This document shows, piece after piece, positions 1-8,851 of a DNA stretch of 61,511 bases. The position numbers were made by a program, and so were the translations under genes. The notes beneath the pieces were generated by a model that saw only the letters and a program-made list of their open reading frames with translations, was not told the origin of the DNA and made no database searches. This DNA is from Nesterenkonia muleiensis (GTDB lineage: Bacteria > Actinomycetota > Actinomycetes > Actinomycetales > Micrococcaceae), in the NCBI RefSeq assembly GCF_003600155.1, contig NZ_QWLD01000053.1, forward strand, positions 1 to 61,511, given 5' to 3'. Position 1 is the stretch's first letter. Each line of letters starts with the position of its first letter.

Positions 1-225
1 ATGCCCGAAGTCCACGCGCGCACCGCCGTAGACTGGCTGCTCAACAGCCTCACCGCACACCCCAACCATCCCTGGACAATCCTGCAGCGACGCCAACGGC
101 AAGCAGCCGAATCAGCCCAGCAGAACACCGCAGAAGAAGAGCCAAGCGGCCCCGAAAACTACGGCACCTCAGCTACAGCCGAGGAAGGCCTCCGGGCCAG
201 GAAAGGCTGGGCAGGACGAGGATGA
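1..225 (+). CDS. 3' end of a probable transposase gene (partial)
   Basis: The frame is open from base 1 to a TGA at 223-225 and gives 74 residues; the window edge probably cuts a longer gene. The tail has a YGT segment followed by an AEEGL-R-RKGWAGR ending. This resembles the C-terminal tail I recall for IS1249-type transposases of actinobacteria, which often end in a GLW-RKGWAGR-like motif. No catalytic residue lies inside the window, so the family call rests on this tail and on the terminal-repeat-like sequence just downstream. It could instead be the end of an unrelated hypothetical gene. Confidence 0.4.
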   Translation: MPEVHARTAVDWLLNSLTAHPNHPWTILQRRQRQAAESAQQNTAEEEPSGPENYGTSATAEEGLRARKGWAGRG

Positions 226-242
226 CACGCCCGAACCATACA

Positions 243-274
243 CACATTCTGGCCTATAACCCCACATTCTTGCC
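243..274. repeat. Paired 12-mers, possible IS end
   Basis: CACATTCTGGCC (243-254) recurs as CACATTCTTGCC (263-274), 11 of 12 bases identical and offset by 20 bases, directly downstream of the putative transposase stop. Iterated short repeats at an IS terminus often serve as transposase binding sites. The matching opposite end lies outside the window, so this is an inference from position. Confidence 0.35.
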
Positions 275-286
275 GCTTACCCACAT

Positions 287-334
287 AAAAAGCCGGTGGC
301 GGTCTCAACCTTCCCCTGAAGAGACCACCACCGG
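287..334 (-). terminator. Rho-independent terminator of nrdR
   Basis: Arms at 293-306 and 321-334 form a 14-bp stem with one G-U wobble when read on the minus strand. The loop is 14 bases. The 3' arm is followed on the minus strand by five T residues (287-291). It lies just beyond the nrdR stop and separates nrdR from the IS-like sequence to the left. Confidence 0.8.
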
Positions 335-347
335 TGTGGTGTTTATA

Positions 348-848
348 CTACCTGAAACCGAAGCGAGGCTGCACAACCTTCGCAGAGTCTCCTCCAGGCT
401 CAAGCTCCTCACGGCGAAGCTCCTGGACGGCAGACTCGAAATCATCGAGGTTCTCAAACCCCCGGTAGACGGAGGCGAAGCGCAGATAGGCCACCACGTC
501 TAAGCGTCTGAGCGGCCCGAGGATCGCCAGCCCGACATCGTTGGCGTCCACCTCTGCGTTGCCAGAGGCTCGGACCGCCTCCTCGACCTCCTGGGCGAGC
601 ATCGCAAGGTCATCGGCGGTGACCGGACGCCCCTGACAGGCCTTGCGCACGCCGTTGATGACTTTCGACCGGTCAAAGGGCTCGGCGGCACCGGAACGTT
701 TGATGACGCTCAAGCTGGTGGTCTCTACTGTGGTGAAGCGCTTTGAGCACTGCGGGCACTGCCTACGGCGGCGAATCCCCGAGCCGTCCTCCAAGGTCCT
801 GGAGTCCACCACTCGCGATGAGTCGTGGCGGCAGTACGGACAGAACAT
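348..848 (-). CDS. nrdR: Transcriptional repressor NrdR
   Basis: NrdR is a nucleotide-sensing repressor of ribonucleotide reductase genes. The 166-residue protein has the family architecture: an N-terminal zinc ribbon with C3-P-Y-C6 and a second QCPQC pair near residue 30, then an ATP-cone domain over roughly residues 45-140. The start at 848 gives the canonical MFCPYC N terminus; an upstream in-frame start would add seven residues and is less likely. It lies downstream of dnaE on the same strand but has its own promoter carrying two NrdR boxes, so it is probably autoregulated. No nrd reductase gene is in the window. Confidence 0.96.
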   Translation of the reverse strand: MFCPYCRHDSSRVVDSRTLEDGSGIRRRRQCPQCSKRFTTVETTSLSVIKRSGAAEPFDRSKVINGVRKACQGRPVTADDLAMLAQEVEEAVRASGNAEVDANDVGLAILGPLRRLDVVAYLRFASVYRGFENLDDFESAVQELRREELEPGGDSAKVVQPRFGFR

Positions 849-882
849 ATGCGGGCCTCCTCTCCCCAAGCACCAGTCTATC

Positions 883-927
883 CACTACATATTGTGCCGA
901 ACAAGCTCACAGCTTCTATATCTAGTG
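883..927 (-). promoter_or_regulatory. Two NrdR boxes and promoter of nrdR
   Basis: Box 1 at 883-896 (CACTACATATTGTG) is a near-palindrome matching the known NrdR-box pattern. Box 2 at 914-927 matches it at 9 of 14 positions. Their starts are 31 bases apart, the three-turn spacing known for paired NrdR boxes. On the minus strand a TTGTTC -35-like hexamer and a TAGACT -10-like hexamer about 18 bases apart surround box 1, so bound NrdR would block RNA polymerase. Confidence 0.7.
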
Positions 928-936
928 GTGAAGCAG

Positions 937-3900
937 TCAGATTTCCAGGCATGACGGTCCCAGCAGCACCTTGAGGTCACCGTACAGGGCTGGGGACGGA
1001 GTGACCTGATACGCACTGCCGAGCCGCATCACCTCGGCTTTCTCTCCGGTGACCAGCCTGATGTGCACATCCGAGGCGCCACGATGGGCCTGAAGCGTGG
1101 AGCCGAGCTCTGTCACGACCTTCTCGGTGGCCTTCTGGGCCGGCATCGAGACCACCACTGGGCCGGCGGCGCCGTCCTCGGTGATCTCGGGAACGGTGAC
1201 GTCCATGGCTTTGAGCACCACTCCCCCGTCATCCCGGCGGTCCACCTGCCCTTTGACGGCGACGATGAGGTCCTCGGCCAGCACCATCGACACCGCTTGA
1301 TAGGTCTTGCCGAAGAACATCACCTCGATGCTCCCAACCAGGTCCTCGACATCAGCCCGGGCATAGGGATTGCCGGACTTGGCGATCTTCCGGGCCAATG
1401 AGGTGATCATGCCGCAGATAGTGACCGTGGCGCCGTCGGGCGGCCCCTCCTCGCTGAGCACACTGGTCACAGAGCGCTCGGCATGGGTGGCCAGAGTACG
1501 CTCCATTCCGGAGAGCGGATGGTCGGAGACGTAGAGGCCGAGCATCTCCCGCTCGAAGTTCAGCTTGTCCTTCTTCTCATACTCGGGCAGCTCGGGGACG
1601 CGGACCGTCTCAAACTCACCTGCACCGCCCTCAGCCTCGGCGAAGGCCCCAAAGATGTCCGTCTCATACTGCTCGGACTCCTTCTTCTGCTTCACCGCCT
1701 GGTCCACCGCCATCTCGTGGATAGTCACCAGAGAACGGCGAGTGTGCTGAAGCTCATCGAAGCCGCCGGCCTTGACCAGCGAGTCGATGGTGCGCTTATT
1801 GCAGACCTGGGCGGGCACCTTCTTGAAGAAGTCGGCGAAGGAGGTGTAGCTGCCCTTCTCCTGGCGGGCCTCCACGATGCCGTTCACCACGTTGGCTCCC
1901 ACATTGCGGATCGCCCCCATGCCGAAGCGGATGGTGTCATCACCGACCGGGGTGAAGGTCAGTGCCGACTCATTGATCGAGGGCGGGGTGACCGTGATCC
2001 CCATGCGCCTGCATTCTGCCAGGTACATCGCCATCTTGTCCCGGTTCTCGCCCACGGACGTGAGCAGCGCTGCCATATACTCCGCCGGGTAATGAACCTT
2101 CAGATAAGCGGTCCAGTACGCAACCAGACCATAGGCGGCCGAGTGGGCCTTGTTGAAGGCATAGTCAGAGAAGGGCAGCAGAATATCCCAGAGCTTCTGT
2201 GCGGCTTCCTCTGAGTAGCCGTTGCTCTTCATCCCCCCGAAGAAGCCGGCCTGCTGTTTATCCAGCTCGGATTTCTTCTTCTTACCCATGGCCCGGCGCA
2301 GAATATCGGCCTGGCCCAGGCTGTAGCCGGCTACCCTCTGGGCGATCGCCATGACCTGCTCCTGGTAAATGATCAGCCCGTAGGTAGTGTCCAGGATGTC
2401 TCCAAGAGACTCCTCTAGCTCTGGGTGGATGGGCGTGACCTCCTGCTGCCCATTCTTCCGCTTGGCATAGTTGGTGTGGCTGTCTGCCCCCATCGGTCCC
2501 GGTCGGTACAGGGCAATTGTCGCGGAGATGTCCTCGAAATTGTCGGGCTTCATCGCCTTCAGCAGAGACTGTAGTCCTGAGCCGTCAAGCTGGAAGACCC
2601 CCAGAGTCTTGCCACTGGCCAGCAGCTCGTAGGAGGCCTTGTCATTGAGCTCCAGGGTCTCCAGGTCAATCTTCACGCCCTTGTTCTGCTTCACGTTCTC
2701 CAGGGCGTCGGAGATGATCGTGAGATTCCTCAGCCCGAGGAAGTCCATCTTGATCAGGCCCAGGGTTTCGCAGGTGGGGTAATCGAACTGGGTGATGATC
2801 GCGCCGTCCTGCTCACGCTTCATCAGCGGAATGATGTCGATCAGCGGGTCGGAGGACATGATCACGCCGGCGGCGTGCACTCCCCACTGACGTTTGAGCC
2901 CCTCCAGGCCAGTGGCCAGGTCGAAGATCTCCTTCAGCCGGGGGTCGCCCTCGACCGTCTCGCGCATCTCACCGGCCTCGACGTAACGCTTGGAGTCAGA
3001 GTCGAAGATGTCGCCCAAGGGCATCGGCTTGCCCTGGGCGTCCGGGGGCATCGCTTTGGTCAGCAGCTCCCCGGTGGCGAAGGGCTCGCCCATCACCCGG
3101 GCGGAGTCCTTCAGCGCCTGCTTGGACTTGATGGTCCCGTAGGTGACGATCATCGCCACCCGCTCGTCACCGTACTTCTTGACCACGTAATCGATGACCT
3201 CGCCGCGGCGGCGGTCGTCGAAGTCCACGTCGAAGTCGGGCATGGAGACACGGTCCGGGTTCAGGAACCGCTCGAAGATCAGTCCGTGCTGCAGCGGGTC
3301 CAGGTCGGTGATGCGCATGGCGTAGGCCACCATGGATCCCGCCCCGGAGCCGCGGCCGGGGCCGACCCGAATGCCGTTCTCCTTGGCCCAGTTGATGAAG
3401 TCGGCGACCACCAGGAAGTAGCTGGGGAACCCCATCTGCGTGATCACGCCGATCTCGTACTCAGCCTGTTTGCGCACCTCGTCCGGAATGCCTCCGGGGT
3501 AGCGGTAGGCCAGTCCTGCCTCCACCTCCTTGATGAACCAGGACTCCTCGGATTCTCCCGCCGGGACTGGGAACCGGGGCATATAGGAAGCTGATTCGTT
3601 GAACTCCACCTGGCAGCGCTCGGCGATCAGCAGGGTGTTGTCGCAAGCCTCCGGGTAATCCCGGAAGAGTTCGCGCATCTGTGCGGCGGACTTGAGGTAG
3701 AACTCCTCGGAATCGAACTTGAACCGCTTGGGATCATCGAGGGTGGCGTTGGACTGCACACACAGCAATGCTCCGTGGGCCTTTGCGTCATGGGCATGGG
3801 TGTAGTGGAGGTCATTGGTGGCCACCAGGGGTAAGTTCATCTGCTTGGCCAGCTGCATCAGCTCGGTCTGGACCCGGCGCTCGATCTCGATGCCGTGGTC

Positions 3901-4464
3901 CATGATCTCGCAGAAGAAGTTGTCTTTGCCGAAGATGTCCTGGAACTCGCCGGCAGCCTTCTTGGCCTCGTCGAACTGCCCCTGGCGTAGCCGAGTCTGG
4001 ATCTCCCCGGAGGCACATCCCGTGGTGGCGATGATGCCTTGTCCGTAGGTCTGGAGGATCTCCCGGTCCATGCGCGGCTTGTAGAAGTACCCCTCGATGG
4101 AGGCCAACGAGGAGGCCCGGAACAGATTGTGCATACCTGCGGTGTTTTCGGCCCACATGGTCATATGGGTATACGCACCGGTTCCGGAGACATCGTCCAC
4201 GCCGTCACCGAAGCGCACCCGGGTCCGGTCGGTGCGGTGGGTGCCGGGAGTCAGATAGGCCTCAAGCCCGATGATCGGCTTGATGTCATAGGCTTTGGCG
4301 GCTTTCCAGAACTCGTAGGCGCCGAAGATGAAGCCGTGGTCGGTGGTCGCCACCGCCGGCATGCCGAGCTCTGCGGTCTGGGCGAAGAGCTCATCAATCT
4401 TGGCGGCACCGTCGAGCATGGAGTACTCGGTGTGGTTGTGCAGGTGGACGAATGAGCTGCTCAC
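937..4464 (-). CDS. dnaE: DNA polymerase III alpha subunit (DnaE1)
   Basis: This is the replicative polymerase catalytic subunit, 1175 residues, a normal DnaE1 length. Domains in order: an N-terminal PHP domain with intact metal ligands (H9, H11 in HLHNHTEYSML), the C-family polymerase core with the PDFDVDFDD motif at 409-417 (catalytic aspartates D410 and D412), helix-hairpin-helix, and a C-terminal OB-fold region after about residue 1000. An intact PHP site is typical of actinobacterial DnaE1, where this domain provides proofreading. The ATG overlaps the rluD stop by 4 bases, so lspA-rluD-dnaE look translationally coupled. Confidence 0.98.
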   Translation of the reverse strand: MSSSFVHLHNHTEYSMLDGAAKIDELFAQTAELGMPAVATTDHGFIFGAYEFWKAAKAYDIKPIIGLEAYLTPGTHRTDRTRVRFGDGVDDVSGTGAYTHMTMWAENTAGMHNLFRASSLASIEGYFYKPRMDREILQTYGQGIIATTGCASGEIQTRLRQGQFDEAKKAAGEFQDIFGKDNFFCEIMDHGIEIERRVQTELMQLAKQMNLPLVATNDLHYTHAHDAKAHGALLCVQSNATLDDPKRFKFDSEEFYLKSAAQMRELFRDYPEACDNTLLIAERCQVEFNESASYMPRFPVPAGESEESWFIKEVEAGLAYRYPGGIPDEVRKQAEYEIGVITQMGFPSYFLVVADFINWAKENGIRVGPGRGSGAGSMVAYAMRITDLDPLQHGLIFERFLNPDRVSMPDFDVDFDDRRRGEVIDYVVKKYGDERVAMIVTYGTIKSKQALKDSARVMGEPFATGELLTKAMPPDAQGKPMPLGDIFDSDSKRYVEAGEMRETVEGDPRLKEIFDLATGLEGLKRQWGVHAAGVIMSSDPLIDIIPLMKREQDGAIITQFDYPTCETLGLIKMDFLGLRNLTIISDALENVKQNKGVKIDLETLELNDKASYELLASGKTLGVFQLDGSGLQSLLKAMKPDNFEDISATIALYRPGPMGADSHTNYAKRKNGQQEVTPIHPELEESLGDILDTTYGLIIYQEQVMAIAQRVAGYSLGQADILRRAMGKKKKSELDKQQAGFFGGMKSNGYSEEAAQKLWDILLPFSDYAFNKAHSAAYGLVAYWTAYLKVHYPAEYMAALLTSVGENRDKMAMYLAECRRMGITVTPPSINESALTFTPVGDDTIRFGMGAIRNVGANVVNGIVEARQEKGSYTSFADFFKKVPAQVCNKRTIDSLVKAGGFDELQHTRRSLVTIHEMAVDQAVKQKKESEQYETDIFGAFAEAEGGAGEFETVRVPELPEYEKKDKLNFEREMLGLYVSDHPLSGMERTLATHAERSVTSVLSEEGPPDGATVTICGMITSLARKIAKSGNPYARADVEDLVGSIEVMFFGKTYQAVSMVLAEDLIVAVKGQVDRRDDGGVVLKAMDVTVPEITEDGAAGPVVVSMPAQKATEKVVTELGSTLQAHRGASDVHIRLVTGEKAEVMRLGSAYQVTPSPALYGDLKVLLGPSCLEI

Positions 4465-5429
4465 TGCGGACCTCCTGGTTCCAGGATCTTGATCGCCTCG
4501 GTCAGGTCGGCCGGGTAATCGGCGCGGAAGGACATCTGTTCTGCGGTGACCGGGTGATCGATGCTCAGCTCATAGGCATGCAGCCACTGCCGGGTCAACC
4601 CCAGGTCGGAGGCCAGATTCGGGTCAGCCCCATAGGTGAGGTCACCGGCGCAGGGATGGCCGAGCGCGGAGAAGTGCACGCGGATCTGATGGGTACGGCC
4701 CGTCTCCAGGCTGATGTCCATCAGACTGGCCCGGCCGTAGGCCTGGATCAGCCGGTAGTGCGTTCGTGCCTCACGCCCCCCCTCGACCACGGCGAAACGC
4801 CAGTCGTGACCAGGATGCCGCCCGATGGGAGCGTCGATGGTTCCTTGATGCGGGTCCGGCAGCCCTTGGACCAGGGCGTGGTAGGTCTTGACCGGCAACC
4901 GGTCCCGGAAGGCGTTCTTGAGCACGCTGTATGCCTGCTCGGTCTTGGCCACCACCATGACCCCGGAGGTGCCGACGTCGAGCCGGTGCACGATCCCGCG
5001 CCGCTCCTGCGCCCCTGACGTGGCGATCTCCACCCCGGAGGCCAGCAGTCCGCCGATCACCGTGGGGCCGTGCCACCCCGGGGAGGGGTGGGCGGCTACA
5101 CCCACCGGCTTGTCGACGGCCACCATGTCGGCGTCCTCGTACAGCAGCGTCATATCCTGCACGGCTTCCACCTTCATCTCCGCTGGGTCCACCGGCTCAG
5201 GCTCGTCGACGGCGACAGCTGCGCCTTCTGCAAGCTTCTCGGACTTCTTCACCGGAACACCGGCGAACCGCCCCTGGGTGCGGTACTGCGCCCAGGTCAC
5301 CCTGCCCTCAGCGATCCATCCGGCGGCTTCGGTCCGGGAGACCCCGCATATGCCGGCCACTACGGCGTCGGCTCGCTTCCCCGCCAGTTCCTCCGGCACC
5401 TGGAACGTTTTCGGGGCACCGCCGCTCAT
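4461..5429 (-). CDS. rluD: RluA/RluD-family 23S rRNA pseudouridine synthase
   Basis: It converts specific uridines of large-subunit rRNA to pseudouridine. The 322-residue protein has an N-terminal S4 RNA-binding domain (about residues 15-80) and a catalytic domain with the HRLDVGTSG motif, whose D151 is the nucleophile. The GRTHQIRVH motif of the RluA family is also present. It overlaps lspA upstream and dnaE downstream by 4 bases each. The family is certain; the exact target uridines are inferred from family only. Confidence 0.93.
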   Translation of the reverse strand: MSGGAPKTFQVPEELAGKRADAVVAGICGVSRTEAAGWIAEGRVTWAQYRTQGRFAGVPVKKSEKLAEGAAVAVDEPEPVDPAEMKVEAVQDMTLLYEDADMVAVDKPVGVAAHPSPGWHGPTVIGGLLASGVEIATSGAQERRGIVHRLDVGTSGVMVVAKTEQAYSVLKNAFRDRLPVKTYHALVQGLPDPHQGTIDAPIGRHPGHDWRFAVVEGGREARTHYRLIQAYGRASLMDISLETGRTHQIRVHFSALGHPCAGDLTYGADPNLASDLGLTRQWLHAYELSIDHPVTAEQMSFRADYPADLTEAIKILEPGGPQ

Positions 5430-6004
5430 GTGTCTTCTCCCTCAGCAGCGGTCCTCTTCGCCGGCTTCTTCTCCCGGGTGCCGTCGACGTTCAGGCCGAA
5501 GAGCATCATCAGGCACAGGCCGATGATGGAGCAGACGATGAAGGAGTCGGCCACGTTGAAGATGGCGAAGTGCGGCACCGCGATCATGTCCACCACATGC
5601 CCTTGGCCGAATTGTTCGAACTGGCCTGCCACCAGTGACGGTGCCCGGAATAGCCTGTCGGTGAGATTGCCGGCGACCCCGCCGATCAGCCCGCCCAGCC
5701 CCAGCGCCCAGAGCCAGGAGCCGCCGAGGCGCCGGGCGTAGAAGACCCCGAGGCACAGCACTGTGGCCTGAATGATGGTGAAGACCCAGGTGTAGTCGGT
5801 TCCCATGGAGAACGCCGCCCCAGGGTTGAGGTGGTACCGCCAATACAGCACCGGGGGCAGCACATCAATCTGCTGGCCAATCTCCATAGTGGCCTCGACC
5901 CAGAGCTTTGTGCCCTGGTCGAGGGCAAACGCGAAGACCGCGACTCCTGTTGCCAGGAGGATCGCGGTCCTGCGTGTTGGGGTTCTCTTCGAGGATTCGG
6001 ACAT
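5426..6004 (-). CDS. lspA: Lipoprotein signal peptidase II
   Basis: LspA is a membrane aspartyl protease that cleaves prolipoprotein signal peptides after lipid attachment. The 192-residue protein has four predicted membrane segments. Both catalytic aspartates are visible: D116 in GNLTDR and D153 in FNVADSF. The last 20 or so residues are a charged cytoplasmic tail. It sits 14 bases downstream of the divIVA stop and overlaps rluD by 4 bases. Confidence 0.96.
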   Translation of the reverse strand: MSESSKRTPTRRTAILLATGVAVFAFALDQGTKLWVEATMEIGQQIDVLPPVLYWRYHLNPGAAFSMGTDYTWVFTIIQATVLCLGVFYARRLGGSWLWALGLGGLIGGVAGNLTDRLFRAPSLVAGQFEQFGQGHVVDMIAVPHFAIFNVADSFIVCSIIGLCLMMLFGLNVDGTREKKPAKRTAAEGEDT

Positions 6005-6018
6005 CCCCGATAGTCTAC

Positions 6019-6954
6019 CTACTCTCCTGCGGCTTCTTTCTCGATGCTGCCCTTGGAGTTGAGTTCGTTGAGCTGCGTCTCGATGTAGTCCTTGAGCCGG
6101 GCGCGGTAGTCGCGCTCAAAGCCGGTGAGCTCACTGACCCGCATCTCCAGGTCGCCCTTCTTCTTCTCCAGGGCGGTGAGGGTCCGGGTGGAGGTCAGCT
6201 CAGCCTCCTCGATCATGGACTCCGCACGAGTCTCAGCGTCTGTGATGAGTTCAGTACGCTTGGACTCGCCCTCGGCGATGAGGTCAGAGCGGGTCTGCTC
6301 ACCCTCCGCAATGAGCTCGGTGCGCTGCGCAGTGCCGTCACTGATCAGCTCGTCCTTCTTGGCCTGACCCTCGTTGATCAGTTCGGAACGCTTGGACTCG
6401 CCCTCGGCAACATAGGCGGCACGAGTGTCCTCGCCCTCCTTGATGTAAGCCGCCCGGGTCTGCTCACCCTCGGACACATATTGGTCGTGGAGCTTCTGGG
6501 CCATAGCCAGCACGCCTGCCGCTTCTGCCGCAGGCTGATCGGCTGTCGGCTCGGGGGCTGGGCGCTCCTGGGCCGGGCGGGTGCCCAGAGCGTATTCGGG
6601 GTAGGCAGTGACGTTCGGATCGCCCTGGGGCTCTTCCTGCTCCTCCGGAGCTTCAGGCGCAGGCTCAGCCTCCTCCTCAATGGCCTCGATGGTGCCGGTG
6701 ACCTCTGAGGAGCTTCCCGCATATCCGGAGAGACCGGCATCCTTGAGTTCGTCAGGCTCCACATAGTCGCTGCTGTCCAGCTGGTCCTGCAGTGTGCTGA
6801 CCTCCGCCCGCAGCTCTTCGTTCTCCTGGATCAGCCGTCGCCACTCGACCACGACCTCATCGAGGAAGTCATCGACCTCGTCCTTGTCGTAGCCGGGGCG
6901 GAACTTGGTCTCCGGAAACTCTTTGTTCAGGAGATCATCAGGCGTCAGAGCCAT
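6019..6954 (-). CDS. divIVA: DivIVA/Wag31 polar growth protein with 11-residue repeats
   Basis: This is a coiled-coil scaffold that marks poles and septa and recruits wall-synthesis machinery. The 311-residue product begins with the conserved lipid-binding domain (MALTPDDLLNKEF, then PGYDKDEVDDFLDEV). A first coiled coil, an acidic Pro/Glu/Ala linker and a second coiled coil follow. The start at 6954 is chosen because it begins this conserved motif; upstream codons in frame have no family match. Residues 158-245 are eight exact-length 11-residue repeats (see the separate entry). Flanked by yggT and lspA, as in other Micrococcales. Confidence 0.95.
   Translation of the reverse strand: MALTPDDLLNKEFPETKFRPGYDKDEVDDFLDEVVVEWRRLIQENEELRAEVSTLQDQLDSSDYVEPDELKDAGLSGYAGSSSEVTGTIEAIEEEAEPAPEAPEEQEEPQGDPNVTAYPEYALGTRPAQERPAPEPTADQPAAEAAGVLAMAQKLHDQYVSEGEQTRAAYIKEGEDTRAAYVAEGESKRSELINEGQAKKDELISDGTAQRTELIAEGEQTRSDLIAEGESKRTELITDAETRAESMIEEAELTSTRTLTALEKKKGDLEMRVSELTGFERDYRARLKDYIETQLNELNSKGSIEKEAAGE
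6220..6483 (-). repeat. Eight in-register 33-bp repeats inside divIVA
   Basis: The 264 bases encode eight consecutive 11-residue units (DivIVA residues 158-245) of the pattern aromatic or Leu - Ile/Val - x - Glu/Asp - Gly - x - x - x - Arg/Lys - x - small or acidic. Examples are AYIKEGEDTRA, ELIAEGEQTRS and DLIAEGESKRT. There is no insertion or deletion between units. An 11-residue period is that of a hendecad coiled coil, so the block should form one uninterrupted, nearly straight helix pair. Confidence 0.9.
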
Positions 6955-7091
6955 GGGAAGCGTCACCTCATCATCAGTGGCCGGTTGCGGCGGAATAGCA
7001 TCTCTGCGGGACAGGATACCCAGCCCACTTTCCCGCCATCGACCCAAACCTTCAAGTCAGGCTTCATTTGGGGTCTTGGCCAGGGTCATAA

Positions 7092-7379
7092 TCAGGCGAA
7101 CCCGATGATGATCGTTTTGGCGACCATCACTGCCAGGAACACAATGATAAACGCCATGTCCAGGGCGATTCCGCCCAGGTTCAGCGGCGGAATCTTGCGA
7201 TTGAGCCATCGCAGCGGAGGATCGGTGACGGTGTAGATGCCCATGGCGAGCATCAGCACCAATCCCTTGGGACGCCAATGGCGGGCGTAGGATTCAGTGA
7301 TGTTGAAGATGATCCGGATGATCAGCGCGAACTGGTAGATCGTCAGGATCAGGTACAGCGGTGCAGTGAAAAGGTCCAC
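7092..7379 (-). CDS. yggT: YggT family membrane protein
   Basis: A 95-residue protein with two hydrophobic membrane segments (about 5-27 and 65-93) and the conserved YggT features TDPPLRWLNRKIPPLNLGGIALD between them. Genes of this family sit beside sepF and divIVA in Gram-positive bacteria. The molecular function is unsettled; roles in division-associated membrane organisation have been proposed. The GTG start at 7379 is 19 bases past the sepF stop. Confidence 0.9.
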   Translation of the reverse strand: MDLFTAPLYLILTIYQFALIIRIIFNITESYARHWRPKGLVLMLAMGIYTVTDPPLRWLNRKIPPLNLGGIALDMAFIIVFLAVMVAKTIIIGFA

Positions 7380-7398
7380 AGAAAGCTAGGGTACCCGG

Positions 7399-8031
7399 TC
7401 AGCTCTGGTTGAAGAACTTGGTGCTGGTCTCCGGCTCAGCCACGGCCTTCTCCTCCGCCAGGACCTCAACGTTCCTCGGCGTCAACAGGAAGACTTTGTT
7501 GGTGACGCGCTCGATGGACCCGCCCAGGCCGAAGACCAGTCCTGCGGCGAAGTCCACCAGACGCTTAGCCTCTGCCTCCCCCATCTCGGTGACGTTCATG
7601 ATGACCGGGATGTCCTCACGGAAGGACTCGCCGACGATCTTGGCGTCGTTGTACGAACGGGGGTGAACAGTGGTGATCTTTCGCATTTCTGAGCTTTCGT
7701 CCCGGGATGAGGGGGCACGCTTGATGGGAGTCACCGGTGCCCGGTAGTCCGGATCCACCGCGAGGTTAGTCTGGTTGTAGGAGCCCACGGAGCCACCTTC
7801 GTTCTGCTCAGGCTCGGCAGTCGCCGCGGCGCGGTCTGCCAGCGAGACCACAGCTGGAGCCTGCTGGGCTGTCTTGGTTGAGGTGCGGGTCTGGGTGGCA
7901 GCGCCAGCACCGCCTGAGGCACCTGCATGACGAGAGGCGGGCCGCTCGTCACTGCCGAAGCTGTCCTCGTGGTAGTCATCACCGTCGGCCAAGCCGAGGT
8001 AGATCATGGTTTTCTTGAATGCACCGGCCAT
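7399..8031 (-). CDS. sepF: Cell division protein SepF
   Basis: SepF anchors FtsZ to the membrane. The 210-residue protein begins with a short amphipathic segment ([16 protein letters not shown]) as expected for membrane binding. A low-complexity linker follows, then the SepF core over about residues 112-190 ([26 protein letters not shown], then [27 protein letters not shown]). In actinobacteria without FtsA, SepF is the main FtsZ tether. It lies between yggT and yggS. Confidence 0.95.
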   Translation of the reverse strand: MAGAFKKTMIYLGLADGDDYHEDSFGSDERPASRHAGASGGAGAATQTRTSTKTAQQAPAVVSLADRAAATAEPEQNEGGSVGSYNQTNLAVDPDYRAPVTPIKRAPSSRDESSEMRKITTVHPRSYNDAKIVGESFREDIPVIMNVTEMGEAEAKRLVDFAAGLVFGLGGSIERVTNKVFLLTPRNVEVLAEEKAVAEPETSTKFFNQS

Positions 8032-8079
8032 GGTTCTCGCTCCTGGGGAAGGTTCGGTTGTGTCGCGATGTCGAGACTA

Positions 8080-8841
8080 CTAGGGGTATGGCCGCTCGCC
8101 GAGGACATCTCGCCCGATTCTTAGGCGTGTCGCGCCATATCTGACGGCGACCTCCAGGTCCTGGCTCATCCCCGCCGAGATCTCTGTGGCCAGCGGATGG
8201 TCCTGAGACAACGACGTAGCCAACTCGCCAAGCCGTTCGAAAGCCGGCTCGGGTGCGGAGTCCAGCGGCGCCACCGCCATCAGGCCGGCCAGCTGAAGGT
8301 GCTCTGTGCCGGCCACCGCAGCGGCAAGGTCCCCCAGGGCCTCCGGAGCCGCGCCTCCCCGCTGATCATCAGGGAGCGGATCGCGCAGATCAACCTGAAG
8401 CAGGACCTCAAGCGGCTGGCTCCGGATGCTCTCCTGCACTGCGCGGGCGGCCGCATTGCCCAGCGCCCGGACCAGTTTGGGGCGGTCAACCGAGTGCACC
8501 GAGGAGGCGTAGCGGACCACCGACTTGGCCTTGTTGGTCTGCAGTTGGCCGATGAAGTGCCACCTCAAGCCCCCCATATCACCCACCTCGGCGGCCTTGG
8601 CGGCAGCCTCCTGGTCCTTGTTCTCGCCGATGTCCCTGACGCCGAGTTCATAGAGGCGCACCACGTCGGCTGCCGGAAAATACTTGGTCACCACGATCAG
8701 CTCTGGACGGTCTGCCCGGCCCGCAGCCTGGGCTGCGCGGTCGATGCGCTCATGGACTGCTGCCAGGTTCAGCGCCAGTTGACGGGTGCGAGGGTCCTCA
8801 GCGTTCTCAGCCGCGGAACGGAGCCCAGTCGAAAAATCCAT
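8080..8841 (-). CDS. yggS: YggS/PLPBP pyridoxal phosphate homeostasis protein
   Basis: A PLP-binding protein with an alanine-racemase-like barrel that buffers free PLP. The 253-residue sequence contains VVTKYFPA with the PLP-binding lysine K53, HFIGQLQTNK, and a C-terminal SAGMSQDLEVAVRYGATRLRIG that matches the family SMGMSxDxExAIxxGxTxxRIG motif. The start at 8841 gives the normal length; a longer in-frame start would overlap pgeF. It sits in its usual place between pgeF and sepF. Confidence 0.95.
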   Translation of the reverse strand: MDFSTGLRSAAENAEDPRTRQLALNLAAVHERIDRAAQAAGRADRPELIVVTKYFPAADVVRLYELGVRDIGENKDQEAAAKAAEVGDMGGLRWHFIGQLQTNKAKSVVRYASSVHSVDRPKLVRALGNAAARAVQESIRSQPLEVLLQVDLRDPLPDDQRGGAAPEALGDLAAAVAGTEHLQLAGLMAVAPLDSAPEPAFERLGELATSLSQDHPLATEISAGMSQDLEVAVRYGATRLRIGRDVLGERPYP

Positions 8842-8851
8842 CACCACGAGT

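Noticed and set aside
6220-6483. 33-bp repeats in divIVA as a CRISPR or noncoding satellite
   Set aside because: The repeats keep the reading frame exactly and encode an 11-residue coiled-coil unit.
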